This document shows, in pieces, positions 26,012 through 37,882 of a stretch of 49,456 nt of DNA. The stretch is from Zygnema circumcarinatum. Its lineage: Eukaryota; Streptophyta; Zygnematophyceae; Zygnematales; Zygnemataceae. How positions within the stretch are numbered: position 1 is the first letter of the stretch; every line of letters begins with the position of its first letter. The position numbers and the translations under genes are program-made. The notes beneath the pieces are model-generated. The model did no database searches, was not told the origin of the DNA, and worked only from the letters and a program-made list of their open reading frames with translations. The stretch is taken from contig CM074821.1 of NCBI GenBank assembly GCA_037447605.1, positions 821,542 to 870,997 on the forward strand. Reading direction: 5' to 3'.

Positions 26012-27580
26012 GGCTACTGCATCTGAGCTTGGCACGAAATTAGGACGAACTGCACTGCACTGCACTGCACTGCACGAGGCGGTTGCACAGCGGAGCGAGT
26101 ACGAAGGGCCCACTGCAGCCGCCGTCCGGGTGCCATTACCCCGCAGGTGCGGTAGAGAGACACCCCAACGCCCCAAAAGGGAATTGAGGACCGCTGCCCT
26201 GTGCTCAAAGCGTCTGTGTAACGGTCGGCAGCGGTGACTGCGGAGACGTTCGAACCCGGGACGTCTTCTTTGCGAGCTCCATGTGAAGGGTTTACATGCG
26301 AATCCTGTTCGACTGCGTAGCTGTAACTAAGCTAGTTAATTCGGACGGTTCCCTGTTGCTCACAATCCTTTACTGTGATCTATGCTACTCCAGTAATTTA
26401 CAACAATAAACTACGCTGTCAGCGAACTAGCAAGCCTAAGACGGTAAGGTCGGTCGCGAGTTCATCCGTACAGTTACGGGAAGGACGGAGGGGGGCCGTT
26501 ACATGCTTCGTCCCCGTCGCATCACGAACTGTACGGACCAGCCTGCGTTGACACCGACCTACTGAAAATGATGAGGTCTCCGGCGCCCTGGACAGCCGTA
26601 CCGCCATGTGGGTCGCGCCCTGATTGGTCGGACTGGCCGCGCGCAATCATTGCTAAAATAGGGGGAGCGGCCCGGAAAGTCACAGTATGGCGGCCACAGT
26701 CGTATCGTATCGTCTTGTATCGTCGTATCTTGTACAATATCGTATAATCGTAGGCGTTATCGTTGCCTATGTGGACCGGCATGACAAAAAAAAGTGCCAC
26801 AACACGGACTAAAAAAGAGAATGAAAAAAAACTTTCCACAAAATCGACGGCCACAAGTGAAAGGTGCAATAGATTGGTGTACTCACAGCCGTCCGATTCC
26901 GACTCCAGGAAAACGTTTCCGGGCAGTCTCCGAAAAGAATCCAGTCAGCTAGATATTTTGCCACGTGGATATTTTGCCACGTCATTCGGACCAATCTTGA
27001 CCGTCCAATCAGCGCGCACGAGGGCATCCCGCCGTCCGTACAGCCGCGTCCTTCCTGAACCGTCGCCTAAGGACGATCCCGTCCGCGCTGGATAGCTTTG
27101 TCTTTATCGCACTGTCCGCCCTAAAGATCGCCCTTGACTCAGCCGCCATCATTGATTGAATAGCCTGCCCCAGATCCATCCAGATTATATTTTGTCCTTA
27201 CTGTCACACGACAATTCAAACCATCGCGCCGTACATCCCGGCTCCGTAACACTCCAAGTGGCGACAATGCCGACATCGCGGAGACGGCCGGGCGGCGCCA
27301 CGACGCCCCACGTGTTCCGGCATTCCCGGGCGGGCGGCGCATTGGGCGAGCCGTACAGCTGTACGGTTCGATGTCGGTCGGTCCCACGGAGCGGTCGCGC
27401 GCGCATGGTGGCGAGGGGCCGAGGGCGCGCGGCCGGACAGTGTACGAATACTGTACGGTTCGTACAATTTGTACCCTGCAGGAGGGCGGGCGGCGGACCG
27501 TACAGGGGGGGGCGGAGGCGCGCGTGCAGCAGAGGGATCCGCGGGAGGGAGGGTGGGGGGAGGGGGGAGGGGGGAGGGTG
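26012..27580. promoter_or_regulatory. Intergenic region between the GT29 gene and the kinase gap
   Basis: No gene supported. Contains a (GCACT)n run at about 26048-26073, CGTAT-type short repeats at 26698-26755, and a compact cluster of G-box/CCAAT sites: GCCACGTGG at 26960, GCCACGTC at 26976, CCAAT at 26991 and 27005. GC content rises sharply after 27250. The long open frames here cross the N gap and are not meaningful. The kinase first exon may lie in or just before the gap. Confidence 0.5.
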
Positions 27581-28370
27581 NNNNNNNNNNNNNNNNNNNN
27601 NNNNNNNNNNNNNNNNNNNNNNNNNNNNNNNNNNNNNNNNNNNNNNNNNNNNNNNNNNNNNNNNNNNNNNNNNNNNNNNNNNNNNNNNNNNNNNNNNNNN
27701 NNNNNNNNNNNNNNNNNNNNNNNNNNNNNNNNNNNNNNNNNNNNNNNNNNNNNNNNNNNNNNNNNNNNNNNNNNNNNNNNNNNNNNNNNNNNNNNNNNNN
27801 NNNNNNNNNNNNNNNNNNNNNNNNNNNNNNNNNNNNNNNNNNNNNNNNNNNNNNNNNNNNNNNNNNNNNNNNNNNNNNNNNNNNNNNNNNNNNNNNNNNN
27901 NNNNNNNNNNNNNNNNNNNNNNNNNNNNNNNNNNNNNNNNNNNNNNNNNNNNNNNNNNNNNNNNNNNNNNNNNNNNNNNNNNNNNNNNNNNNNNNNNNNN
28001 NNNNNNNNNNNNNNNNNNNNNNNNNNNNNNNNNNNNNNNNNNNNNNNNNNNNNNNNNNNNNNNNNNNNNNNNNNNNNNNNNNNNNNNNNNNNNNNNNNNN
28101 NNNNNNNNNNNNNNNNNNNNNNNNNNNNNNNNNNNNNNNNNNNNNNNNNNNNNNNNNNNNNNNNNNNNNNNNNNNNNNNNNNNNNNNNNNNNNNNNNNNN
28201 NNNNNNNNNNNNNNNNNNNNNNNNNNNNNNNNNNNNNNNNNNNNNNNNNNNNNNNNNNNNNNNNNNNNNNNNNNNNNNNNNNNNNNNNNNNNNNNNNNNN
28301 NNNNNNNNNNNNNNNNNNNNNNNNNNNNNNNNNNNNNNNNNNNNNNNNNNNNNNNNNNNNNNNNNNNNNN
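27581..28370. other. Assembly gap of 790 Ns
   Basis: Unresolved sequence bounded by GGGAGGG on the left and CTCCCCCACC on the right. The N-lobe of the following kinase (P-loop and lysine region) must lie here or further upstream. Confidence 1.
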
Positions 28371-28453
28371 CTCCCCCACCTCCTCCTCCCCCACCTCGTC
28401 CTCCCCTCCTCCTCCTCCCCTCCCCCCTCATCCTCCTCCCCCTCCCTGTGCAG

Positions 28454-29833
28454 AGCGTGCAGGTGGTGATGGAGCTGTGCCGCGGCGGGGACCTCCTCGA
28501 GCGCGTGCGCGCTCGCGGGCCGTACGGAGAGGGCCCCGCGGCGCGCGTGTGTGCGGCGCTAGCGGACGCGCTCGCGGCCGCGCACGCGCAGGGGATCGCG
28601 CACCGCGACCTCAAGCCCGAGAACGTGCTCCTGCGCCCGCGCGCGCCCGCGGACGGGAACCCTAAAAGGGAGGAGGAGGGGGAGGGGGAGGGGGAGGAGG
28701 TGCGCCTAGCGGACTTCGGGCACGCGGCCTTCGTGCGGCCGGGTGAGGGGGAGGGAGAGAGGGAGGGAGGGAGGGAGGGAGGGACCTGGGGGCGGATCAG
28801 ATACGGGCGGGTCGGATACGGAGAATCTGAGGATAGCTTGTTGGTCTTCTGTGACTAGTTGACATTGGTCCTACACATTGCTTTTTTCCATGTACATTTC
28901 ATGCTTGCCTCCCTACAACGAGACCAATGCCATTCCTTGTTGCCATTTTTTGTTGTTGTTGTTGTTGTTGTTCCATGTCATTGTTGCTCAATACGAACAA
29001 TGTCTGTTTGTGCGCAGGCGAAAGGCTGACGGAGATCGTGGGCAGCACGTTCTACATCGCCCCGGAGGTCCTTTTGGGCAGCTACGGCTGCGATTGCGAC
29101 ACGTGGAGCCTGGGCGTGATCCTGTACATCCTTTTGAGCGGGCAGGACCCCTTCAGCGGCGGCTCCCTGCAGTGCACCTTCGAACGGATTTTGGGCGGAA
29201 TCTACGACACGGAGACGGGGCCCTGGGAAGGGGTCTCCGCCGGGGCCGTCGATCTCGTGCGGAGGCTCCTCACCGTCGATCCCGAGCGGCGAATCAACGT
29301 CCGAGATGTCAAGAGTGAGTTTCTCGCGGGGTTTAGGGCATCATTTCGCTTTGGGTTCAGGGAGGGCTTCAAGATTTTCAAGAACTCAATTTTTTTGGGA
29401 TTCAGGGTGGAGGGTTTTGCAAGGCCTTGCATGTGCTTGCATGTGCCGGCGGTAACGGTCGATTTTTTTGCGTTTTTGCGCTGCAGCCCACCCATGGATC
29501 GCAAAGCACTGCGGAACGCCGCAGCTGCCGAGGAGGCAGGCCCTTCCTCGCCGCCGGCGTTCCATGGACGACTATTCACACAGAGAACCAGCCACTCGTC
29601 GAGCGCTCACAGTTCCGTATTCTAACTGTACTGACATGGACATGGAGACGAGGCGACCGATCAGCCCAACGACAGTTCTCCATGCGCAGCCTGCTCTGTC
29701 TCCTCCCTTCCCTGAATATCCGACCTGCATGCAAGTGCAAACCCGGCGGCATCATCCCGCCCCTCCCTCTGAACCCTGTCCCCCGCACCCTTCCCCGAGG
29801 ACGAGGATCAACAAATACTTCTCCTGCGCTTGA
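28454..29833 (+). CDS. CAMK-type Ser/Thr protein kinase, N-terminal part lost in gap
   Basis: Three exons with continuous phase: 28454-28742, 29018-29314, 29487-29833. The first begins at subdomain V (VVMELCRGGDLLERV) and holds the catalytic loop HRDLKPENVLL. An acidic Gly/Glu insert follows (about 10 residues from GGGGAG repeats), then the metal-binding DFG. Exon 2 has the APE motif in STFYIAPEVLLGSYGCD and DTWSLGVILYILLSGQDPF, a CDPK/PPCK-like signature. Exon 3 gives THPWI, then about 100 residues rich in Arg, Pro and Ser, ending at the stop at 29831-29833. There are no EF-hands, so it is not a complete CDPK. A PEPC-kinase-like or other CAMK is possible. The Gly-rich loop and active-site Lys are not visible because of the gap. 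Confidence 0.85.
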
Positions 29834-30688
29834 ACATTAGAACGCGGGGCCCATTCATTTGTGATCAAAGTATCACACTTTATTTTTTTTCACATTCGTT
29901 TTCATTCATGGCAGGCTTCCGTCCATTTTGAACGGACTGGCTTTCGCAGAATGCCCCGAACGCCTCTCGGTTCAACATGCGCGCGGCCAACACGGAACGG
30001 CTATTCGATTTTTGAAACTGCAAAAACTGCGTTGGTGACTGTCTCCATTCATTTCCCGCTGAGCCCGGAACCTCGCAAAACCTTCACTTTTGCTGAGTGA
30101 TTTGACGCGGAATAGTTTCTGTCATATGAGAGAGCAACCCTTGTAACTATATTTTTGTAGTATTTTGTTAAAGAGGGTTAATTTCATTGTTTTTAGGACT
30201 ACTCAAGTTAGCTATTGTTTGCCACCATAGCTTTTGTTTTTGTATGAGAGAAAATGGCGATTCACAGCCGTATTACATCTTAAATTTTCACTTTACATTG
30301 TTTTTCAATCGACGTTCTCTAGGATAGTCAGATTATAAGGGTTTGAAGGTTTCTAGAAATAGCACATTGTAAGAAGAAAGCATCGGAACTGGATGCTAAT
30401 CATTTTGCTGATTCAAACAACACGTTTCAGTTTCTGTTTCGTCCCTGTTTACTACCTATGACAACAAAACAACAATGCTCGCCGAGAGCTTTTCAAAACC
30501 CCAATTCATCCTTTCGTACCCAATTTATTAACTTTCATAACTTTGCCAACAACGACATTCAGTCTGCTATATTTTCGTTTCCGTCCCTTGGTAACTTCCA
30601 GCCAGGACTTTCTATGTGATTGAACTGAAACTATTCCGTTTTTTTAAACAAACAAAAAACTACATGGAACTGTACATGGAGCCGCCAA
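29834..30688. other. Intergenic region between kinase and MFAP1 3' ends
   Basis: AT-richer, low-repeat sequence between two convergent genes. It probably contains both 3' UTRs. I see no coding potential or RNA gene. Confidence 0.6.
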
Positions 30689-32588
30689 CTAGTCATTCCA
30701 ATCCTTCAACTTTTTGCTGCCTTTGGGCTTTGCGATTGGTCGGTTCATTCCGGCCATCTTTGCGTTGTACTTAGCCCTCATATCATCGTTGTACGTCCAC
30801 CTGCGAGGCAAGAGATGGAATCAGCAAAATTACCATCTCCCGGAACAAGCAGAAGATTCGGCAAGGGACGTTGCTAAGTGATGACATCAAACAAACAGTT
30901 TCCGTCAATTTTCTTCCATCGGTAAAAGGATCGGCAACTGAAGAGATTACTAAAAAACATCCAGACAGACAGAGACAGTAAAACAGACAGACAAACAGAC
31001 AGTAAAACTGGCGAAAAGTGGTACAACTACATGAGTTTCACTGCTGAGCGTAGATTTCATTCCCAGTCATTCAATTCTTAAGATTTCCAAGTTCTACAGA
31101 GTTCCACGGCTCCAAGGTAAGTTCAAGCTTTAAGGAGTTTCCACTATTTTAAAGCTCAATATTTTGCAGCGTTTAGGGTTCCCGGGTTCAGTCAAGATGT
31201 CAAAATCGACGGCGGCAAACTCAAAATATCTACACAACTTCCAGTTCACAGATAACAGACCGCCGCAGACAAAGGGTGTGCATTCGGAACATGTCGAAGG
31301 TTTTATTGTTTTCAACCTGAAAGCATTGGGCCCTTTCCATGTTCAACAACATAAAAAGGAAAGGAGGGTAGAACGAGAGCACTCACGGGTTATCCCACTG
31401 CGTTGTGTCTTCGTTCACAAGATGAGTCCACTTAGTGCGTCCGGAGCGACCAAAATGTTTCACTTGCATCACTTTAGGAAGGTTTGTTTTATCCATTTTA
31501 TCCTCCCCAGTAGGCGCCGAAAAATCTCGGTGATAAATCTCTCCACCGCCCGCAGTGCCTGCCGTATCATCCGGCTGGTCCTGGAAGAAAGCTCCCTTAT
31601 GGAAATACTTCTGCATAAACTTCCACTTCTTCTTGGGAGCTACGCTCATTTGCTTAGGGTTCTTCCTCTCCCACTCTCTCCTCTCCTCCTCCGTCATGTT
31701 CCGCAGCTTCTCAAGCTCCTCCTTCTCCTTTACTGCCGTTTCCCTGTCCTCCTTATCCCTTCTAATTCTGGCTATCTCTCGTGCTTTCCATGTCTCATAC
31801 TCCTCCGCTTCGTTCGCTTCGTCGTCAGTATCTACCTCCCCTCCGTCTCCCTCCTCCGCTCTCGCTTTCTCTATCTCCTCCTCCTTCCTAATCTCCTCTA
31901 CTAAAATTTGCTTTGTCTCCGCCTTCCTCTCCTCCAGCTTCTGTTGTAGCATTCTCTCTCGCACCTGCTCCTCCTCCTCCAATTTCTTCCTCTCTGCCTC
32001 TATGTCACGCTCCGCCTTGGGAACAAACATGGGCCGCAGCATGGCAACTCCTCCCTCCTCATCCTCCTCGTCCGTCTCATACTCCGACTCCTCCTCCTCG
32101 TCCTCCTCCTCCTCTCCCTCCTCCTCTCCCACCCCCTCCTCCTCCTCCACCTCCCGCTGCCGCTGCAGCAGCTTCTCTCTGATCCTTCTCCTCCTCTCCT
32201 CGATCGCCTCGTCATCCTCCTCCCTCCTCTCCTCCTCCTCCCTCCTCCCCTCCTCCTCCCTCGCCTCCTCCTTCGTCGACACTATCTCCGCTGCCCTTAT
32301 CTGTCTGTGCCGCGCTATCGCCTCCTCCCTGTCCCTCCTGCTCTCTGCCAACCGTTTCAGTCGAGCGTCGTCCCGTGGAACTATGCGTTCCATGCGCAGC
32401 TCTCCCTGCCCCCCGCCATGGCCTCCGCCCGCCTCCTCCCCCGCCGCCTCCTCCCTCTCCCGCGCTTCCTCCGCCCATTCCGGCGCCTTGCCCGGCCAGT
32501 AGCGCTTCACCTTCGTCTGTCCGATCTTCCCGCGCAGCTTGTCGCGCACGGTTATGGCGGCATCGCTCACTCCCGCGGCGACGGACAT
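30689..32588 (-). CDS. MFAP1: Microfibrillar-associated protein 1 homologue (spliceosomal B-complex protein)
   Basis: MFAP1 is, despite its name, a conserved nuclear pre-mRNA splicing factor of the spliceosomal B complex. Two exons: 32588-31387 and 30800-30689, phase 2 junction, GT-AG intron, 1314 nt, 437 residues, the family's usual length. The start at 32588 gives [20 protein letters not shown] and then [16 protein letters not shown], the conserved N-terminal motif. The middle is strongly acidic and Arg/Glu-rich (coiled-coil-like) with [14 protein letters not shown]. The C-terminal domain includes [38 protein letters not shown] and [12 protein letters not shown], finishing in exon 2 with KLKDWND. 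A telo-box (ATTAGGGTT) lies at 32707 just upstream, as is common for housekeeping genes. Confidence 0.95.
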
Positions 32589-33934
32589 GGCGGCAGGGAG
32601 AGGGAGAGGGAGAGGGCGAGGGAGGGAGAGACGAAGAGGGAGAGAGGTAGAGGGAGGAGGAGACGGAGAGGGAGAGGGAGGAAGTAGTAGAGGCCAAGGG
32701 CACAAAATTAGGGTTGGGAATGGAGAAGGAACAAAGTCTGAAGGCGGAAAGTGGGCATGCTTGCGTCCACCCGATCCTGCCAGTACTGGATCAATGCCTA
32801 CGTGGCAGTAGAATCAGATCAACTGTAGTTGATCACAGCTCGTCCAGATCTCCCCATCAAACACAAACGAATCTCCACTCATCCACGTCAGCAATCGGAT
32901 CACGTATTTGTCGTCTTTTCAAGAATCCTCTAAAAAGACAAAAGCGCAGATGCGAAGAATCTGAATTCGTACGGCAGGAGTCTCCTGGTAACCGCGAGTC
33001 CCCGAAAGTCCCCTACCGTCCTTGGACCGCCCGTCCGTCCGTCCGTCGTCCTTGTACAGGAAAGATCAGAGGGCAATGCCAATGGTTGGCAGCATGCGAT
33101 GTGAATGGTGTTGTGGCACTGTAGTGGGGTCGGCGCTGGCGTCACTTTTCAAGTTCGATGGATGCGATTCATTGTGAGTTGTTTAACAACAGAACGAGAC
33201 ACAGGCGATTGCTGTCCTGTGGGGCGTGTGATTGGCCCATGCCAGAAAGAAGCGGTTTCATTCATGCCCAGCGGTTGTTGTTGTCAAGGCGGTCATGATG
33301 CATTGGACGACTCCCAGTGAGCTTCACAAGAGTCCTTCCCTAAGCTCTCAAGGATGCATGTGAGCAAACAATCCATCCAGAATCACATAGTCCGAGTTCA
33401 AGCCGGTTAGGATCGGCGGCTTAGCTAGCCCCTCCTCAGTTGCAGGTACTTACCCGGCTCGGAACATTCCACAGTAAATCTCCATGGTCATATGATCATG
33501 AGTCCTCAAGATGAAAAATGGCATTGAATCACATGCATGCATGCATGTATCATGTGCATAAAGGTGGCATAGGACCACAATGTCACTGCTTGAGCACACA
33601 ACATAAGAAGCCGACCCAACATGGTTACGATATCTCCCATGATTAAATTGTACGTCCTCAGTTCCTTAGTATACAGACTGTACAGGAGCTCCTAACCAAC
33701 AGCCCCCCCCCTCCCTCTCTCAAACGCAGCAAAACAACCCCCTTTCCAGCACTTAATCAATCTCCTCTCAGACACAGAACATGCTTTATTTACAACAGAA
33801 GTCGCCGACCTGCCAGGCCTCCTCCCTCTGCCCCCCCTCCAGCTGCCCAAAAAAATACAGCTACCAGATGGGAAAAAATCGCCGGAGCCTCCTTCCGCCG
33901 TACACTCCATCACTACTGCACCGCAACAGCTGCT
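32589..33934. other. Intergenic region upstream of MFAP1
   Basis: Upstream GA-rich leader to about 32690, then no coding sequence that I can support. It includes short CCGTCCGT repeats at about 33027-33048, a CATGCATG run at about 33531-33550 and the 3' flank of the phospholipase gene. Confidence 0.5.
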
Positions 33935-35875
33935 TTAAGACGAAGCAGCCAAAGGCTTACCCCCTCCCACCGCCACCTCCATAGGGCCCTCTTTACGCAC
34001 CCCCTTCCTGGAAGTTTCCAAAGGACCTGCAAGCTTGAGAAAGTCCGGCACTACTATTCTCTCTGCATCCACTCCCGATCTCAGAGCCTGCCTCCCTGCC
34101 TCCAAAAACTGCCTCGTTGCCTCTTCAACGAAGTTGCTCGCCTGCTTCACATTCATCTTCTGCGGCATCTGCCGGAGCAGATCGCTGTTCAGGGAGTCAT
34201 CTCCTCTCTGCAGAGTCGCAGCCAACTGCACGAGCTCTGCCTGCCACTCACTCAGAGCTGCTTCTTCATTCGGAGGGCTATGGCGAAGGGACCATGGAGG
34301 CGAAGGAAGCTCATCTGAAAAATCGAAGAATAGAGTAAGAGAGCGGAGGAGAGAGATACAGACTGTCAGGTCTGCACATGTCAACGGTTCTGCAATGAAC
34401 ATTTCATAGATTTGACATGTCATGAGTATGGACTCTGCTTACAAGGGCAGTCAGTGCGGGGGGAATCCCTCTCCATGAGAACATGCTCGAAGGTGCCGGC
34501 CCACTCATCGCGCTTTGTGAGGAAGTCAGACTTCAGATTAAATATCTTCTTCACTGTGGCTGGGACAGAGGAGTGCTCGTACGCGGACTGAGGTGTGGGA
34601 CCCACAGCTTCGTGCACAACTGCAGAAAAAAAGGAACGGAAGGGAGAAAATTAGCCATCAGAGAACCGGCAACTTTGATCGATCTCGCTTAGAAATAAGT
34701 TGGGGATCAATCAATTAATATCTATTCCCCTCACCTGTTCCTTTGTTGATCCATGGCGAGATCATGATTGTCGGAACGCGTACTCCCAGCCGGTCAAACT
34801 CGAACAGCCATGGCTCCGGCCCTACAATGCCGTCGGGGCTCGGAACTCCGCGGACAGGTGTAGGAACGTGGTCGTAAAACCCGCCATGTTCATCATAGGT
34901 GATAATGAGCAGAGTTTCATTCCACTGAGGTGACATTCGAAGCGTCTCATACACCTCCTTCAACAGCTTCTGCCCCTCTGCAACATCGTGGCTCGGATGA
35001 TCGTCGTTCGCCGGACTAACCTTCAAATCAAAGTACTTCGGTTCGAGAAAGGAATAATTCGGCAGCTTCCCCGCCCTTGCGTGCCGTCTGAACATATCCC
35101 ACGAATGGAATTTGTCCGCAAATTTCACCTTCCGTAGTGACGACAGAAACAGAACCGACGGCAGACTCTGGTGATAGACCCCCACACTGAACCCCTCGTC
35201 GTGCAGAGAATCGAAAATAGTTTTCTGCGGGAAGCCGCGAAGCAGGTCCGGAATGTGGTTCCCGGTAGCTCCATGCGATGTGGCGGAGTGCACATACATC
35301 CTGTTCGGCTGCGTGCTGGCGGGCATAGATGCATGCCACTTGTCAAACAAAGCAAACTCCATCGCCATAGCCGTATGCACCGGCACCACCTCCGGCCTGA
35401 ACCCACTCATCACCCTCTCTGCAAACCCTTCCTCCGGCCTCATCCCCTCCGCCTGCTGCGCAAAGCCGTTCATGGGCGGAACTTCCTGCGCGAGAAGCTC
35501 CGGCGTTGCGCCGCCGAATACCTGCTCTCTGATGGCTTGGAAGGAGTGCCCGGGATCGGGGTCGACAAACTCCGCCGTGTCGGAGACGAAGAGAGGGCGC
35601 GCAGAGGGGTCGGAAGCGTTCAGGAGGTTGAACTCGGCGCCGGTGAGGCCGTCCACGTCCGGACGGAGGCGGCGGAGCCAACCGACCATGTGGTCGAAGG
35701 AGCGGTTCTCCATCATGAGGAGGACGACGGTCCGGATGCGCCCATGGAGGTCGGGATTGAGGGTTGGATCGAGGGAGGAGGTGGGACTGCAGAGGGAGAG
35801 GGGAAGGGAGGAGACGAGAAGGAGGAGGAGGGAGAGGGAGAGGGAGAGGCGCGAGAGGGAGAGAGAGGCAGCCAT
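33935..35875 (-). CDS. NPC: Non-specific phospholipase C (phosphoesterase family), secreted or membrane-associated
   Basis: NPCs hydrolyse common phospholipids to diacylglycerol and act in phosphate starvation and lipid signalling. Three exons in phase: 35875-34735, 34619-34443, 34314-33935; 1698 nt, 565 residues, slightly longer than most plant NPCs. The ATG at 35875 starts a clear signal peptide (Ser/Leu-rich, residues 1-29); in-frame ATGs at 35911 and 35941 would bury it. Family motifs are all present: [10 protein letters not shown] (56-65), [34 protein letters not shown] and [18 protein letters not shown]. Across the junctions come [16 protein letters not shown] and RTDCP. The last exon is a helical tail ([27 protein letters not shown]) ending in a Gly/Lys-rich stretch. 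A telo-box (AACCCTAAA) is at about 35953. Confidence 0.95.
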
Positions 35876-36764
35876 GGCCCTGGCGGTTTTCGAGCTTCGG
35901 ACGCAAGGCATGGCAGAAGAAAGCCGGTAAGCTCCTTCCAAGTGGTAACGCGGAACCCTAAATTTGCCCTAACTGCTCACTATTATGGGTTATGGGCGCA
36001 CAATGGGAAGCGAATGCCAATCGAAGGGTGTCACGTGGACGTGAATACTACGTGGCGTTCCCTGATTGGCCGTCATGGTAGATGGCTACTGTCAACGGAT
36101 ACCCATGGCCATGCCATGGAGGGCTTACGTGGAGGCATATGCTGCCACGTGTTACAACGGTGAGGCGCCACGTAAGAAACCGGGCGGGGCGAGCGCCGGT
36201 TCGTTTTTTTTTTTTTCCATTTTTGTTGGCGGGCAGACGCTTCCCAGGTTCGGGCAGGAAAAGAAGGGGTTGAGGACCACGTGGCGGCAGCAGAGGCGAC
36301 TTTTTGAGATAAAAAAGATTTTTATTTGCCACGTGGACAGTCGAGGAAAGATTCGCACATTGGGGCAGCGAATGTTCCCTGAAGCTGAATATGCCGCCAG
36401 GGGGGGCGGCGGGCGCGGGGAAGGGCGAGGTGTGCGCCGTCGGATCAACACAAAACGAATCTGAACCGCAAGATGTGCCAGCTAGTTTGCTTAGTGAGGC
36501 TCTAGCCATTTGGAGGCTGCCACGTAGTAAACCGATCTTGACAGGATCCCCAGATGACCGCGTGGCGGAACAAGGTCCAGTCAGGGGAGGGCTTGTTCGT
36601 ACAGTACGGGTATGAGCAGGTCAGACTTTACAAAATTAGACGGAAGATTATTTTTCAATAATACTGACTGAATACTTTTTAGAAGTACTCCTTTTTAAAG
36701 TTATTGCAAATTCATCAAAGTACTCGTTTTTGTTAATCAATGACGGAGGTCATTTCTTCAGTAT
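35876..36764. promoter_or_regulatory. G-box-rich upstream region of NPC
   Basis: At least eight CACGTGG/CCACGT-type sites between 36030 and 36565, for example TCACGTGGACGTGAA at 36031, TACGTGGCG at 36049 followed by GATTGGCC at 36064, GCCACGTGTTAC at 36144, CCACGTGGCGG at 36279 and GCCACGTGGAC at 36329. These are bZIP/ABRE-type motifs; ABA or stress control is inference. No gene is seen. Confidence 0.6.
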
Positions 36765-36925
36765 TAGGGGGTGTCAGACTTAACAAAATCTTACGAAAAG
36801 TGTTACGAAAAAAAAGGTTACGAAAGTACTCCGCCGCAGCAGGATCGTGATTATACTGGAGTACTCGTTCTGATGTCAAACTTACGAACACGCGTACTGA
36901 AATTTTTTAAGTCTGACACCCCCTA
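36765..36925. mobile_element. Palindromic MITE, copy A
   Basis: Terminal inverted repeats AGGGGGTGTCAGACTTAA (36765-36782) and TTAAGTCTGACACCCCCT (about 36907-36924) bound a 160-bp internally palindromic element (GTACTCCG... paired with GGAGTACTC). No coding capacity. TTA next to the left G-run and TIRs beginning GGGGGTGT resemble Tourist/Harbinger MITEs, which is inference. Confidence 0.75.
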
Positions 36926-37085
36926 TTAGGGGTTGTCAGACTTAGCAAGAGGTTCCGAAAAACATTACGAAAAAGAAAGTTCCAAAAGTACTCCGCTGCG
37001 GGCGGATCCCTATATCATCGGGGTACTCATTTTGGCGTGAAACTTACGAACGGACATACTGACGATTCTTAAGTCTAACAACCCC
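36926..37085. mobile_element. Palindromic MITE, copy B, adjacent to copy A
   Basis: TIRs TTAGGGGTTGTCAGACTTA (about 36926-36944) and TTAAGTCTAACAACCCC (about 37068-37084). Internal sequence follows copy A closely (TTACGAA, AGTACTCCGC, GGGGTACTC). It abuts copy A head-to-tail. Confidence 0.75.
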
Positions 37086-37567
37086 AAATCCCGTTCCAAT
37101 TTTTTGGAACAAGCGAAAACATGAACGAGAAATAGGGGTAGGGAAACGAGAAAAGTTCATGTTCAAACTTGCGAGACTTTACCTTTCTTGTTGCGCCAAG
37201 CGGGAACTACATCACTCCCAAAATCCGTTCAACCGCGTCCCGTGCCAATTTCCACATGTAGACAGACCGTCCGTGGCCCGTTGAGCCGCACATAGAACGC
37301 GGAGGACGACCCCCGCCAGGCCGCGTCACGACAACGCTTCCCACGGCCACGGCTTCACAGGCCACCACGTGGCAGCCCTGCCGCCCCGCCGCGCCACGTC
37401 ACATTACCCCAGGAGGCGTCGAGCGCTGTCCGCTCGCCACGTCGCGACGCTGCACCAGCACTCGCCACGTTCTCCAATCCCGCTCGTCCGTTTCACCACG
37501 TGGACCTCCACCTCTGCAGCTTTGTCGGCGGCCGTCCTGAGCCCTTGCGGGCCCTCGCGCCGGCGGG
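37086..37567. promoter_or_regulatory. Promoter of the small MGNAMG gene
   Basis: G-box/ACGT sites recur: CACCACGTGGCAG at 37363, GCCACGTCAC at 37394, GCCACGTCGC at 37436, GCCACGTTC at 37462 and CACCACGTGGACC at 37494. They end about 70 bp before TATAAGAG. The region is very GC-rich. Confidence 0.65.
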
Positions 37568-37575
37568 TATAAGAG
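37568..37575 (+). promoter_or_regulatory. TATA box (TATAAGAG)
   Basis: TATAAGAG after the G-box cluster, with transcription expected about 30 bp downstream, before the 5' UTR exon that ends at 37698. Confidence 0.7.
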
Positions 37576-37882
37576 GGCTTCGGCGGCGGTTGAGCAGAGA
37601 AGGAGAAGGAGCTTGCGTCATTGTAGCTGGAGAAGAAACTGAAGGAGCGTAGGACTGAAAGGGGCTTCTTCACTTACACCACCGCTTCTACGTGCAAGGT
37701 AAGGCAAGCATGCCTCGGCCATGACGGCCAGGGGGGCGACGGCACGCGGGTCGGATGCGGATGCATGCATGCAGAAGGAGGGGAGGTGATTGCAGCTATG
37801 CAGATTAGGGTTCAGTTTTTTTACTTCTCCTCTCACTATTTCGTTCCCTGCAGACCCTTCCTTCGCCGCCGCCTCCTCGACA

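Noticed and set aside
27139-28858. Frames of 390-495 codons crossing the N gap
   Set aside because: Most residues are X from the 790 Ns; only the part from 28454 has kinase motifs and a proper acceptor.
28454-29833. Calling the kinase a full calcium-dependent protein kinase
   Set aside because: No EF-hand sequence follows the kinase core before the stop at 29833.
31555-32502. Ser-rich 315-codon frame on the + strand
   Set aside because: Antisense shadow of the Glu-rich MFAP1 coding exon.
35171-36163. 330-codon + strand frame
   Set aside because: Antisense of the NPC first exon, which carries all catalytic-family motifs.
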